A DNA stretch of 21,312 bases. It comes from an uncultured Alphaproteobacteria bacterium. GTDB taxonomy: Bacteria > Pseudomonadota > Alphaproteobacteria > Rs-D84. The stretch lies in NCBI GenBank assembly GCA_904502245.1, contig CAJGDN010000014.1, positions 1 through 21,312 of the forward strand, written 5' to 3'. The notes below the pieces were generated by a model. That model was not told the origin of the DNA. It searched no databases and worked only from the letters and a program-made list of their open reading frames with translations. Positions 14,379-21,312 of the stretch are shown piece by piece. The first letter of the stretch is position 1, and each line of letters opens with the position of its first letter. The translations under genes were made by a program, and so were the position numbers.

Positions 14379-16856
14379 ATGGCACTTAAACCACGATACA
14401 AACGCAGAATATTTTGGAGCACAATTTGCACAATCGCCGCAATTGCAATTGCGATTGTATTAATTCCGCCAATGATAACGCTAAACGGTTTCAAACCGAT
14501 GGTTGAAAAATCAATTTACGAACAAACGACAGTTCCCTTGAAAATGAACGGTGATGTTCATTTCAGTTTAATTGGCGGTGCAACAATTGTTGCACATGAT
14601 GTATCTGTTCCAACGGCTGAAATTGGTTCTGTGATGTTTTCAATCCCATTCCGCAGTTTTTTTGACCTGGAACACGCCAGATTAAACGGTCCCGTTGTTA
14701 TATACGACGCAAATATAACAATTGATAAATTAATGCCTGTATCATTTAATCACAACATTGAAATTTACAACAGCAACCTGACATTTATGGGGCGCAAATT
14801 TCACATTATTCGCGCTGATTTCACCAACAACGAATTCCATGGAACAATTCGTTCAGAAAACCATAAATATGATATTGAATTTATCGGCAGCGAATTTAAC
14901 ATAAAAAATAAGAATAATAATCTGGAAATTAATGGTCAAATGTATTCAGACGGTTCAATCCAGGGCCATATAACAATTGAAACAGACAATATAAACGAAT
15001 GGTTTGGTTTCAAAACCCCACAAATAAAACGTGTCATTAAACTAAGCATGGATTTTGAATGGAACGGTGGCAATGGCTATAAATTCACAAACATAGAATC
15101 AGACCATTTTTCTGGTAATATTGAAATATTTCCAAACGGGGACAAGACTATACAACTGGTATCAAACGACTTAAACTTTGACTTTACCTTTTTATTAAAG
15201 CCACGTGATTTGATATACAAAACAAATTTAAAATTGGATTTTTATGGCGACTTAAAATTTATGGGATATACATTCCATCATCTAAAAATATATGCCATTG
15301 GCACTCAGAACGCCCTGCAAATATCACATGTTATCGCAGACGACATTGCAATCACCGGTGGCACAATTACTGCAGACGGTGCAAAAAACCTGATGATAAC
15401 ATTACCAATAAACAACACGAATGCCATGTGCCTGTTTTCTGGGACGCCAGAAAAATGGGAATGCAGCAAATTTACCTATAACAACCTGTCTGGCAGTTTA
15501 TCTGTCGACGATGACACATTTTATATAACAGCATCATCAAATCAGAAAATGCCATCAGATGAAAAAATATTAAATCTGGTAAAAAAACTGGGCACAAATG
15601 GAATAATAAAATTTCAATTTTCTGACATATCTGGCACATATAAAATAACACCAAACGGCATCATACCATCATACAGTCACGCCCAGAACAAAACATTAAA
15701 ATGGCTGAACATTGATATGCCATTCTTGCCTAAATTTATGTTAGATGCACCTGGCGACTTTTCATGGCAAAATGACATGTTAACTTTTACCCCATACGAC
15801 GGGCAATGGAAATTATCAACATTTGACAATTATTTTCATCTAAGTGGCCTCAGTTTCAAGACATGGCTGCCAACAGACATGGACACACGCTTTTTATCAG
15901 ACACACCATATACAATATCTGGTTTTTACGACAAAAACAGAATATCAAACCTGAACATAAAAATAGCGGACCATGAATTCTCTGGCAGCGCATCTGGCAA
16001 AAACATCACGCTGAATACAACCGTATTAAACCTGGAATCATTTATTAATTCTGAATTTGCACAAAATTCTGAACAAATGGAATTCCTGGCAAATGCCCCG
16101 GTATTAAGTCTGTTTAATCTGCCATTTAACATATCACTGTCTGCAAATACAATGTTGTACAATGGAAATGCATATAACAATTTCTTGTACGCATTAAAGA
16201 CAAATTCACAAACATTTTCTATTACAGATGCCGAACGCGGGAATCTGCTGGCAACAATTGAACGCGACAAAACAAACTATGACATATTTGCGCAACTCAA
16301 TCGATTTGTAATCAATGGAAAATTATTATCCGATGCGATGCCATTAAACATCCGTGACAGCATGATAACCGGACAAATCGTTATGAAAACATCTGGTCAA
16401 ATTGCACATGACATTTATTATAACATGTCTGGAACCCTAGACTTAACCTTTAACAACGGTTACATTATCGGATTAGGTACTGACGACTTCTATGCATCTG
16501 CAAAAAATCTGACAATATTTAATTCAGAACGCGCCCTGTCACGCGCAATGACCGGTGGCGAAACAAAAATCAAAGAAATGCGACTGGTTGGCACATACAC
16601 AGATGGCAACTTTGTATCAACCGAAGCAATAAATCTATCTGCCCGTCACACAGACATCATTGGTGGCCTGGCAATCACAGATGGCATGATGACTGCTGAA
16701 TTTGATATTATCATGCGTGGTACATCAACAACACCTGCAACAATCCAACTGGGGATATTACCGAACGGTGGACGTCAGTATTCATTATCAGACATTATGA
16801 AAAACATAGATATAAACTTTATGCGTGCATTCTTGGAAACACACAATCGTTTTTAA
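14379..16856 (+). CDS. AsmA-family envelope protein (825 aa)
   Basis: AsmA-like proteins are inner-membrane-anchored, with a long periplasmic beta-rich body. They are linked to lipid transport and outer-membrane assembly. One membrane helix (about 11-31) follows a short basic tail. The N-terminal region (residues 36-130) has the family feel: GDVHFSLIGGATIVAHDVSV, then LEHARLNGPVVIYD. The C-terminal third contains an AsmA-type segment with DLTFNNGYIIGLG and ends in an IQLGILPNGG stretch. A good ribosome site (AGAGGGA) precedes ATG 14379. The longer upstream frame overlaps uvrB and is rejected. Its stop overlaps that of the convergent small gene. Confidence 0.85.
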   Translation: MALKPRYKRRIFWSTICTIAAIAIAIVLIPPMITLNGFKPMVEKSIYEQTTVPLKMNGDVHFSLIGGATIVAHDVSVPTAEIGSVMFSIPFRSFFDLEHARLNGPVVIYDANITIDKLMPVSFNHNIEIYNSNLTFMGRKFHIIRADFTNNEFHGTIRSENHKYDIEFIGSEFNIKNKNNNLEINGQMYSDGSIQGHITIETDNINEWFGFKTPQIKRVIKLSMDFEWNGGNGYKFTNIESDHFSGNIEIFPNGDKTIQLVSNDLNFDFTFLLKPRDLIYKTNLKLDFYGDLKFMGYTFHHLKIYAIGTQNALQISHVIADDIAITGGTITADGAKNLMITLPINNTNAMCLFSGTPEKWECSKFTYNNLSGSLSVDDDTFYITASSNQKMPSDEKILNLVKKLGTNGIIKFQFSDISGTYKITPNGIIPSYSHAQNKTLKWLNIDMPFLPKFMLDAPGDFSWQNDMLTFTPYDGQWKLSTFDNYFHLSGLSFKTWLPTDMDTRFLSDTPYTISGFYDKNRISNLNIKIADHEFSGSASGKNITLNTTVLNLESFINSEFAQNSEQMEFLANAPVLSLFNLPFNISLSANTMLYNGNAYNNFLYALKTNSQTFSITDAERGNLLATIERDKTNYDIFAQLNRFVINGKLLSDAMPLNIRDSMITGQIVMKTSGQIAHDIYYNMSGTLDLTFNNGYIIGLGTDDFYASAKNLTIFNSERALSRAMTGGETKIKEMRLVGTYTDGNFVSTEAINLSARHTDIIGGLAITDGMMTAEFDIIMRGTSTTPATIQLGILPNGGRQYSLSDIMKNIDINFMRAFLETHNRF

Positions 16857-17203
16857 CGATGTGTGTTTTCCACAAATTCATTGCGCGATACAACATTCCC
16901 TGTACTATCCGCATAGTATGTATATCGACCAACCCGCACTGAATGGTAACCATTTGCACAAAACTTAATATTTCGCTGTGCTTGCAGCAACATCTTGTTT
17001 TCACCAATTAAATCCGCCGGAACACCAAGCAATTTTCGTATTATCCACCCAAAAATTCCCACAGATTGGTATGGTGCATATAATACCCCACCCCTTTTTT
17101 CCAGACGAGACATATTATAACGTTCATAATTTGTCATCAGTTTATTTGATTGATATGGACTTAAATTTAAATTATGTGCCAACAGATTTACATGCTGTTT
17201 CAT
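16853..17203 (-). CDS. Small unknown basic protein (116 aa)
   Basis: Not recognised. The protein is basic, with no signal peptide. One hydrophobic stretch (VGIFGWIIRKLLGVPADLI) could be a membrane-binding or buried helix. The C-terminal half (CANGYHSVRVGRYTYYAD) looks like a beta hairpin. GAGGGA lies 7 bases before the ATG. The stop codon is part of TTAA (16853-16856), which also supplies the stop of the convergent AsmA-like gene. It lies downstream of the aspS terminator and has its own -10 box. Confidence 0.75.
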   Translation of the reverse strand: MKQHVNLLAHNLNLSPYQSNKLMTNYERYNMSRLEKRGGVLYAPYQSVGIFGWIIRKLLGVPADLIGENKMLLQAQRNIKFCANGYHSVRVGRYTYYADSTGNVVSRNEFVENTHR

Positions 17204-17230
17204 TTTATTCCCTCTTCTTATTTTTAGAAA

Positions 17231-17236
17231 ATTATA
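17231..17236 (-). promoter_or_regulatory. -10 box of the 116-aa gene
   Basis: On the minus strand TATAAT is 27 bases before the ATG at 17203 and just after the aspS terminator. No convincing -35 box is seen. Confidence 0.4.
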
Positions 17237-17272
17237 TCTGGAATAAAATCTTTGGCATCAGGTATGAATTCA

Positions 17273-17300
17273 TAAAAAAAAGTCGCCCAACCGGACGACC
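17273..17300 (-). terminator. aspS intrinsic terminator
   Basis: Minus-strand RNA forms GUCGUCC-GGUU-GGGCGAC (one U-G pair, 17299-17282) followed by eight U. It lies about 20 bases past the aspS stop. The plus strand also has a T run, but its stem has one mismatch there. Confidence 0.9.
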
Positions 17301-17321
17301 TTTTTTCATTACTACAATGCC

Positions 17322-19091
17322 TTAGTTCTTTTTTCTGACCTGAATATGAACTTCGCGCAATTGCTGTTCTGTAACATTTGTTGGCGCCCCCAGCATTAAA
17401 TCCTGGCCACGTTGATTTGTTGGGAATGCAACAACCCCACGCAGGTTTTCTTCGCCCAACATAATCTGGACCAAGCGATCAATACCGAACGCACAACCAC
17501 CGTGTGGTGGTGCGCCATATTTAAACGCAGTGTACATACCACCAAACTTTTCTTTTACGATTTCTTCGTCATATCCTGTAATTTCAAAGCATTTTACCAT
17601 AATATCAGGATTATAGTTACGCAATCCACCACTGCAAATTTCTGCGCCATTCAACACCATATCAAACTGAGCAGCCTTGATTTCCAATGGATTTTTTGTG
17701 CTTAATTCTTCCAATGTTGCCATCGGGAACGAGAATGGATTATGCGTAAATGCAATCCCTGTTGGTGATTCTTCATCCGCTTCAAAGAATGGGAAAGATT
17801 CAATCCAGCACAGACGGAATTCTTTTGGATTAATTAATCCTAAATCTTCACCCAGTTTTGTGCGCAACTTTCCTGCCGCCTTGGCAGCAGCATCCGCCGC
17901 ATCACAAACAAAGAACAATGATGAATTATCCCCTGCAATTTCACGCAGTTTTGCAATACGCCCTTCATCCAATTTCTTCGCAACTGGTCCTTTGGCTTCT
18001 TCACCGAATACGATATATGCCAAACCACCCAAACCTAAATCTTTAACGGCATAATCCCCCAGTTTATCAAACCAAGAACGTGGTTTATCAGCAGAATTTG
18101 GTGCTGGAATTGCACGAACGACACTGCCATTTTCAACCGCATTTGCAAAGATTCCGAAATCAGACCCACGGAAAATTTCCGTTACATCATGGATAATAAT
18201 TGGATTACGTAAATCTGGTTTATCTGAACCATATTTCAACATCGCTTCATCAAATGGAATATGCGGAATTTCATCTGCAATAATTGCATCTGGTACAAAT
18301 TCACGTATCATTGCCGGCATTAATTCATCACCCACCGCTTGAATATCCGGCAGGTCAACAAATGACATTTCCATATCCAATTGATAGAATTCCAACAATC
18401 TGTCTGCACGCAAATCTTCATCACGGAAACATGGCGCAACCTGGAAATAGCGGTCAAAACCAGCAACCTGTAACAACTGTTTAAACTGTTGTGGTGCCTG
18501 TGGCAAAGCATAGAACATACCATGATGATTACGGCTGGGAACGATAAAGTCGCGTGCCCCTTCTGGACTGGACGCAGTTAACACAGGTGTCTGGAATTCT
18601 GAAAAACCCATATCCCACATTTTATCGCGCATAAATTTGATAATACGATTACGCATCAAAATATTGTTATGCAATGATTCACGACGCAAATCGATATAAC
18701 GATATTTCAGGCGTAAATCTTCGGCCACTGAATCATCGTCACCAAACACCTGGAATGGCAAAACTTCACAGTTAGTCAACACTTCAAAACTTGTTGCCTG
18801 AATTTCGATACCACCTGTTGGGATTTTATCATTAACAGCGGCTGCATCACGTGCGACAACATTACCCATAACCTTAATCACAGATTCCGGGCGAACTTTT
18901 TCCAGTTCTTCATTACCCCCATCAAAAACAATCTGTGTAATTCCATAATTATCACGCAAATCGATAAACAACAACGCCCCATGGTCGCGTTTACGATGCA
19001 CCCAACCAGACAAGACAACCGCCTGCCCTACATTATTTGTGTTCAATTCAGCACATGTATGTGTTCTGAACTTTGATTTCAAAGATAACAT
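17322..19091 (-). CDS. aspS: Aspartyl-tRNA synthetase
   Basis: Charges tRNA-Asp with aspartate. The 589 residues match the bacterial type: an anticodon-binding OB fold (about 15-105), class II motifs 1 (FMRDKMWDMGF), 2 (FRDEDLRADR) and 3 (GCAFGIDRLVQIML), and the bacterial GAD insertion (about 285-410). Start ATG 19091 has AAGGGA 6 bases upstream; a GTG 54 bases earlier has none. In the OB fold the segment VHRKRDHG has His37 where discriminating enzymes have Leu. This is the signature of non-discriminating AspRS, which also charges tRNA-Asn for GatCAB. The leader carries a T-box-like RNA, and a strong terminator follows. Confidence 0.97.
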   Translation of the reverse strand: MLSLKSKFRTHTCAELNTNNVGQAVVLSGWVHRKRDHGALLFIDLRDNYGITQIVFDGGNEELEKVRPESVIKVMGNVVARDAAAVNDKIPTGGIEIQATSFEVLTNCEVLPFQVFGDDDSVAEDLRLKYRYIDLRRESLHNNILMRNRIIKFMRDKMWDMGFSEFQTPVLTASSPEGARDFIVPSRNHHGMFYALPQAPQQFKQLLQVAGFDRYFQVAPCFRDEDLRADRLLEFYQLDMEMSFVDLPDIQAVGDELMPAMIREFVPDAIIADEIPHIPFDEAMLKYGSDKPDLRNPIIIHDVTEIFRGSDFGIFANAVENGSVVRAIPAPNSADKPRSWFDKLGDYAVKDLGLGGLAYIVFGEEAKGPVAKKLDEGRIAKLREIAGDNSSLFFVCDAADAAAKAAGKLRTKLGEDLGLINPKEFRLCWIESFPFFEADEESPTGIAFTHNPFSFPMATLEELSTKNPLEIKAAQFDMVLNGAEICSGGLRNYNPDIMVKCFEITGYDEEIVKEKFGGMYTAFKYGAPPHGGCAFGIDRLVQIMLGEENLRGVVAFPTNQRGQDLMLGAPTNVTEQQLREVHIQVRKKN

Positions 19092-19285
19092 TTTGGTCCC
19101 TTTTTTTATCTGCGGGCATCGAAAATCAAAATGGAAATTCGGCACCCATCTGTTTGTTAAATTTCAGGGGCGCAAGTCAAAACGGCTGCGCGGTGCCACC
19201 CTGATTTATAACTTATTATAATCCATTTATGCTATTCCATGGTCGTCAATCATATCATCACAACACAAAACGGATTATGTATTCC
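19092..19285 (-). promoter_or_regulatory. Candidate T-box leader of aspS
   Basis: The leader runs from the end of tRNA-Thr to the aspS ATG. First comes a stem-I-like hairpin (19278-19218): an 11-bp stem (ATAATCCGTTT with AAATGGATTAT), a one-base bulge, a 7-bp stem (GTGTTGT with ATAGCAT) and a 24-base loop holding two GAC triplets (19247-19242), the Asp codon. Next is the T-box antiterminator (19203-19165). Its 3' strand GCGCCCCTG can instead pair with CAGATGGGTGC (19152-19142). That segment's GGGTGCCGAA can also pair with TTCGATGCCC (19123-19114), just before the ribosome site. No U run follows, so control of translation is more likely than of termination. Only 7 bases separate tRNA-Thr from the first stem. 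Confidence 0.6.
19165..19203 (-). promoter_or_regulatory. T-box antiterminator motif
   Basis: AGGGTGGCACCGCG (19202-19189) matches the T-box consensus AGGGTGGNACCGCG exactly. It folds as CAGGG, a 7-base bulge TGGCACC, GCGC, a 14-base loop, GCGC and CCCTG: the canonical two helices around a 7-base bulge. The bulge TGGC is complementary to GCCA, the 3' end of a tRNA with discriminator G, as tRNA-Asp and tRNA-Asn have. Confidence 0.75.
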
Positions 19286-19359
19286 TGGTGCCCTAAGCAA
19301 GAATCGGACTTGCGACTCGTCCTTACCAAGGACGTGTTTTACCACTAGACTATTAGGGC
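19286..19359 (-). tRNA. tRNA-Thr (GGT)
   Basis: Acceptor GCCCTAA pairs with TTAGGGC. The anticodon stem CGTCC/GGACG holds loop TTGGTAA, anticodon GGT. Discriminator A and encoded CCA (19288-19286) follow. It is directly upstream of the aspS leader on the same strand and probably shares its transcript. Confidence 0.95.
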
Positions 19360-19374
19360 AACAAAACTTTCCCA

Positions 19375-19402
19375 ATTATAACCTGCCACATATAAAAAGC
19401 AA
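19375..19402 (-). promoter_or_regulatory. Promoter of tRNA-Thr (and perhaps aspS)
   Basis: On the minus strand TTGCTT (19402-19397), 16 bases, TATAAT (19380-19375). Transcription would start about 9 bases before the tRNA. No better promoter was found between tRNA-Thr and aspS, so this may drive both. Confidence 0.6.
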
Positions 19403-19449
19403 GAATAAAAAAAGCCAAAAAACAGACCTAAGCCAGAACAATTGAACAA

Positions 19450-19550
19450 AATTAAAGATAATGGTATATCTACGGAACGGGGACGATATCGTAGTGTACA
19501 AACGCTACATGAGATATCGCCCCGCCCGTAGATATGCCCTGCAAATAAAA
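19450..19550 (-). repeat. Hairpin element, copy B
   Basis: First of two tandem copies with a 101-base period. The left arm ATTAAAGATAATGGTATA is intact. The right arm is worn (ATGCCCTGCAAATAAA), perhaps because copy C follows directly. The stem (CTACGG..CGGGGACGATATC with GATATCG-CCCCG..CCGTAG) has a one-base bulge. The loop keeps GTGTACA and TACATGA. Confidence 0.75.
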
Positions 19551-19654
19551 AATTAAAGATAACGGTATAGATACAGAACGGGGACGATATCGTAGTGTAC
19601 AAATGCTACATGAGATATCGTCCCCGCCTGTAGATATACCATTAGATTTAATTT
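19551..19654 (-). repeat. Hairpin element, copy C
   Basis: Both outer arms are intact. The inner stem CGGGGACGATATC pairs perfectly with GATATCGTCCCCG. Compared with copy B, one stem pair changes from G-C to A-T on both sides (TACGG/CCGTA against TACAG/CTGTA), a compensatory change. The right arm ends at the stop codon of the 185-residue protein gene, as copy A does at its neighbour. Confidence 0.8.
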
Positions 19655-20211
19655 TATTCGATACAGCAGTTAACAGCGTTCTTAACCCAACTCTTCAACT
19701 TGCTCATTCCACCCTTTGGGGCTTCTTTAGCAACTGGGGCTGGTGCTTCTACTGCTTTGGCAGGGGCTGATTTTTTTACTGTTTTAACATCCTTTTTTTC
19801 ACCGGTCAGCATCCCCATATTCAGCCCCCAGAACATACAATACAGTTCATAAGACTGATCGAACAATTCATATGCTGTTTTGCTGTCCCCGGCAGCTAAT
19901 GCCTTGGTCCCTACTTCGAACACGCGCATCGATGCGGCCAACAAATGTTTTGAGATACACCAAACTTCCCCTTCATATGATGGGATAATTTTCAACATTG
20001 CATTTTTGCGCATTTCTCTAACTTCATTAATCAGGTCATAAAATTCTGTTTTACCTGTTTTTGCGCCCGAAAACATCAAATGTTCTTCGATTGAAATCAG
20101 ATTCATAATCGCAATTGTTAAATCCTGGTCAGATGACAAATCCTTTGGATTAACTTTTTTTGCAGCATCTAATTTTTCAACAAATTCCTGAACAGATTCA
20201 ATTTTCTTCAT
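19654..20211 (-). CDS. Helical protein of unknown function (185 aa)
   Basis: Function unknown. The N-terminal two thirds form an all-helical domain with conserved-looking segments DLTIAIMNLISIEEH (near 29-43), INEVREMRKNAM, EGEVWCISKHLLAASMR and YELYCMFWGLNMG. A flexible Ala/Pro/Lys linker (about 138-165) leads to a short tail ending NCCIE. The segments resemble, from memory, hypothetical proteins common in candidate-phyla (Patescibacteria) genomes; this was not checked. The start at 20211 is chosen for AAGGA 8 bases upstream. It follows the CxxC membrane protein gene by 26 bases, so the two are likely cotranscribed. Confidence 0.8.
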   Translation of the reverse strand: MKKIESVQEFVEKLDAAKKVNPKDLSSDQDLTIAIMNLISIEEHLMFSGAKTGKTEFYDLINEVREMRKNAMLKIIPSYEGEVWCISKHLLAASMRVFEVGTKALAAGDSKTAYELFDQSYELYCMFWGLNMGMLTGEKKDVKTVKKSAPAKAVEAPAPVAKEAPKGGMSKLKSWVKNAVNCCIE

Positions 20212-20237
20212 ATTTTCGTCCTTTAAATTTAAAACAT

Positions 20238-20735
20238 TTAGAAACAGGTTATCATTGCCCAACTGGCCAACGCCAACGCAACAATCGGCAACACAACCTT
20301 TTCAAATGGGAAATGTGCATGTCCACCATTTTTTGCCTTCATCCATTCATACAGTTTAGATGTCAGGATAAATATCAGTGCCCCACAAACCGTCCCGAAC
20401 AATACCGGGTCCATTACCAACCCACCACAGATTGAAACCGGGTTATACTTAACCGTCCCCAGATACACAAAACCAATCATTGCCACAGACAGCACTACAA
20501 CGATCACGTCACGTCCGCGGAAATGCCAATTTTTCTTGTCCATGAATTTCAATGTCCAATATCCAATCAATGTCAACAACGCCCCAGCCCACAATCCAAC
20601 AACCGCATCTGGCACCCCCAATCGACGTGCAATATCTAACCCTGCTCCAATTGCGATTGTACAAACTGGACACGCCGGATTTGCCAATACTTTCATTGGA
20701 ACCAGCGCCATCAACGCAACCAATAACTTACGCAT
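20238..20735 (-). CDS. Multi-span membrane protein with CxxC motif (165 aa)
   Basis: Function unknown. A signal peptide or first helix (1-19) is followed at once by CPVC (22-25), which would lie outside the cytoplasm. Four further hydrophobic segments follow (about 42-60, 76-95, 110-129, 145-163), with one Cys in the SICGG loop. The CxxC at the outer membrane face suggests thiol redox or metal binding; this is inference. Similar CPVC membrane proteins occur, from memory, in Patescibacteria. A ribosome site (AAGGAA) and a strong promoter precede it. The 185-residue protein gene follows. Confidence 0.82.
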   Translation of the reverse strand: MRKLLVALMALVPMKVLANPACPVCTIAIGAGLDIARRLGVPDAVVGLWAGALLTLIGYWTLKFMDKKNWHFRGRDVIVVVLSVAMIGFVYLGTVKYNPVSICGGLVMDPVLFGTVCGALIFILTSKLYEWMKAKNGGHAHFPFEKVVLPIVALALASWAMITCF

Positions 20736-20766
20736 ATTCCTTTCCTTTTATTGCTTAATCGACCGC

Positions 20767-20796
20767 ATTATACAAAATATATAAAACATAAGTCAA
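20767..20796 (-). promoter_or_regulatory. Promoter of the CxxC membrane protein operon
   Basis: On the minus strand TTGACT (20796-20791), 18 bases, TATAAT (20772-20767), about 31 bases before the ATG. It is the closest match to the sigma-70 consensus in the window. Confidence 0.75.
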
Positions 20797-20809
20797 CCCC
20801 ACCTTTTAT

Positions 20810-20932
20810 TTAAATACATTTTGCAACAAAATCAAAATCGAACATATTTTTCAGTGCAGACTTCTTTATAAACGGCACCCCATGACGCAATGCACGATAT
20901 GGCCGAAGAATTGGGATATGTAGAATAAACTG
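20810..20932 (-). pseudogene. Possible gene remnant (40 codons, no start)
   Basis: Between the tRNA-Met terminator and the operon promoter, the minus strand has a 40-codon open stretch that reads like a protein C-terminus (RALRHGVPFIKKSALKN, then FDFDFVAKC). It is bounded upstream by TAG and has no ATG or ribosome site in a useful place. Opposite-strand frames here also give protein-like strings, so this may be chance. Nothing else was found in the gap 20736-20978. Confidence 0.25.
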
Positions 20933-20978
20933 CTAAATCATAGAATTTTACGCAAAATCGGGAAAATTGTCACAAAAT

Positions 20979-21000
20979 AAAAAATCCCGGAAAACCGGGA
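20979..21000 (-). terminator. tRNA-Met terminator
   Basis: Minus-strand stem TCCCGG, loop TTTT, CCGGGA (21000-20985), then six T. It lies 5 bases past the encoded CCA of tRNA-Met. Confidence 0.9.
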
Positions 21001-21005
21001 AATCT

Positions 21006-21080
21006 TGGTAGCAGCGGAGGGATTCGGACCCCCGACCAAAGGATTATGATTCCTCTGCTCTACCACTGAGCTACGCTGCC
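21006..21080 (-). tRNA. tRNA-Met (CAT), probably elongator
   Basis: Anticodon stem GAGGA/TCCTT holds loop ATCATAA, anticodon CAT. D arm GCTC/GAGC and T arm GGGGG-TCCGAAT-CCCTC type are present, with encoded CCA. The first pair of the acceptor is G1-T72, a wobble pair. Initiator features (three G-C pairs at the anticodon stem) are absent. A lysidine-type tRNA-Ile2 with the same anticodon is a weaker alternative. Confidence 0.88.
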
Positions 21081-21091
21081 AAACGCCACGA

Positions 21092-21119
21092 ATTATAACA
21101 ACATTTTTTTTAATTGCAA
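21092..21119 (-). promoter_or_regulatory. Promoter of tRNA-Met
   Basis: On the minus strand TTGCAA (21119-21114), 16 bases, TATAAT (21097-21092). The transcript would begin about 5 bases before the tRNA. Confidence 0.65.
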
Positions 21120-21208
21120 GAAAAACAAACACAATGATTTTGTTCTTGTTAAAAACGACGATTTATTTTAATAAAATTACAAAGCACAAAATCAATCAAT
21201 TCAATATC

Positions 21209-21312
21209 ATGAAAAGAATTTTATATATCCTGTTATTTACCCTGACCATGGTTCCTGCACACGCAGAAACCAATCCATTTTTTAATGGATACGAAAACCA
21301 ATTTGTATTTAA
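21209..21312 (+). CDS. Start of a secreted protein gene, cut by window edge
   Basis: ATG opens 34 codons that run off the window. Residues 1-19 are a clear signal peptide (PAHA before ETN), followed by NPFFNGYENQFVF. The aromatic, beta-like start after the signal could suit an outer-membrane protein, but too little is visible to name it. No ribosome site is obvious. It is transcribed away from tRNA-Met. Confidence 0.65.
   Translation, partial: MKRILYILLFTLTMVPAHAETNPFFNGYENQFVF

Noticed and set aside
19114..19147. Hairpin before the aspS ribosome site as an intrinsic terminator
   Set aside because: The stem is followed by an A run on the transcript, not U, so it cannot act as a standard terminator.
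19218..19223. TATAAT-like string on the minus strand as an aspS promoter
   Set aside because: No -35 box at a usable distance; the bases are better explained as the closing strand of the stem-I-like hairpin.
19450..19654. Tandem repeats B and C as a CRISPR array
   Set aside because: Only two units of about 101 bases with no spacer between them, each a long imperfect palindrome, and no cas gene nearby.

Overview
The window reads as a piece of an AT-rich alphaproteobacterial chromosome from a small-genome, probably host-associated or gut-type lineage. The case rests on a single LolC/E permease next to LolD, a short ftsQ-ftsA cluster without murC, ddl or ftsZ, an AsmA protein, and many short secreted or lipoprotein genes unlike well-known families. 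The lineage is an inference from gene content only. Genes are densely packed. Most have a GGA/AGGG ribosome site, but some appear leaderless. Promoters follow a TTGC(N)n / N16-18 / TATAAT pattern seen again and again.

Layout. At the left edge, tRNA-Tyr (cut) and tRNA-Gly run on the minus strand, preceded by a long hairpin element (223-327). Then comes a seven-gene minus-strand run from 5939 down to 327: a small unknown protein, a secretin-like lipoprotein, LolC/E, LolD, a membrane-anchored protein with an Ig/ASH-like domain and helical repeats, and two paralogous proteins ending in one six-cysteine domain. A divergent promoter pair built on a palindrome separates this run from a plus-strand lipoprotein gene, ftsQ, and a long gene that fuses FtsA to a complete ribulose-phosphate 3-epimerase domain. 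The fusion gene ends at a bidirectional terminator, beyond which lies a GC-rich stretch with RNA-like folding.

The middle holds two secreted proteins on the minus strand (one a long coiled coil with a 95-residue duplication), then uvrB-tsaE. asmA runs divergently from uvrB. A small unknown gene shares its stop region with asmA. aspS follows on the minus strand. Its leader, directly downstream of tRNA-Thr, contains an exact T-box motif and a matching antiterminator fold. Two tandem copies of the hairpin element, a helical protein gene, a CxxC multi-membrane protein gene, tRNA-Met with its terminator, and the start of a secreted protein gene complete the right end.

The most interesting items are the candidate T-box leader of aspS (very unusual for Proteobacteria), the hairpin family with constant arms and loop but a variable, covarying stem, and the FtsA-Rpe fusion. 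No CRISPR array, insertion sequence or phage gene was recognised.
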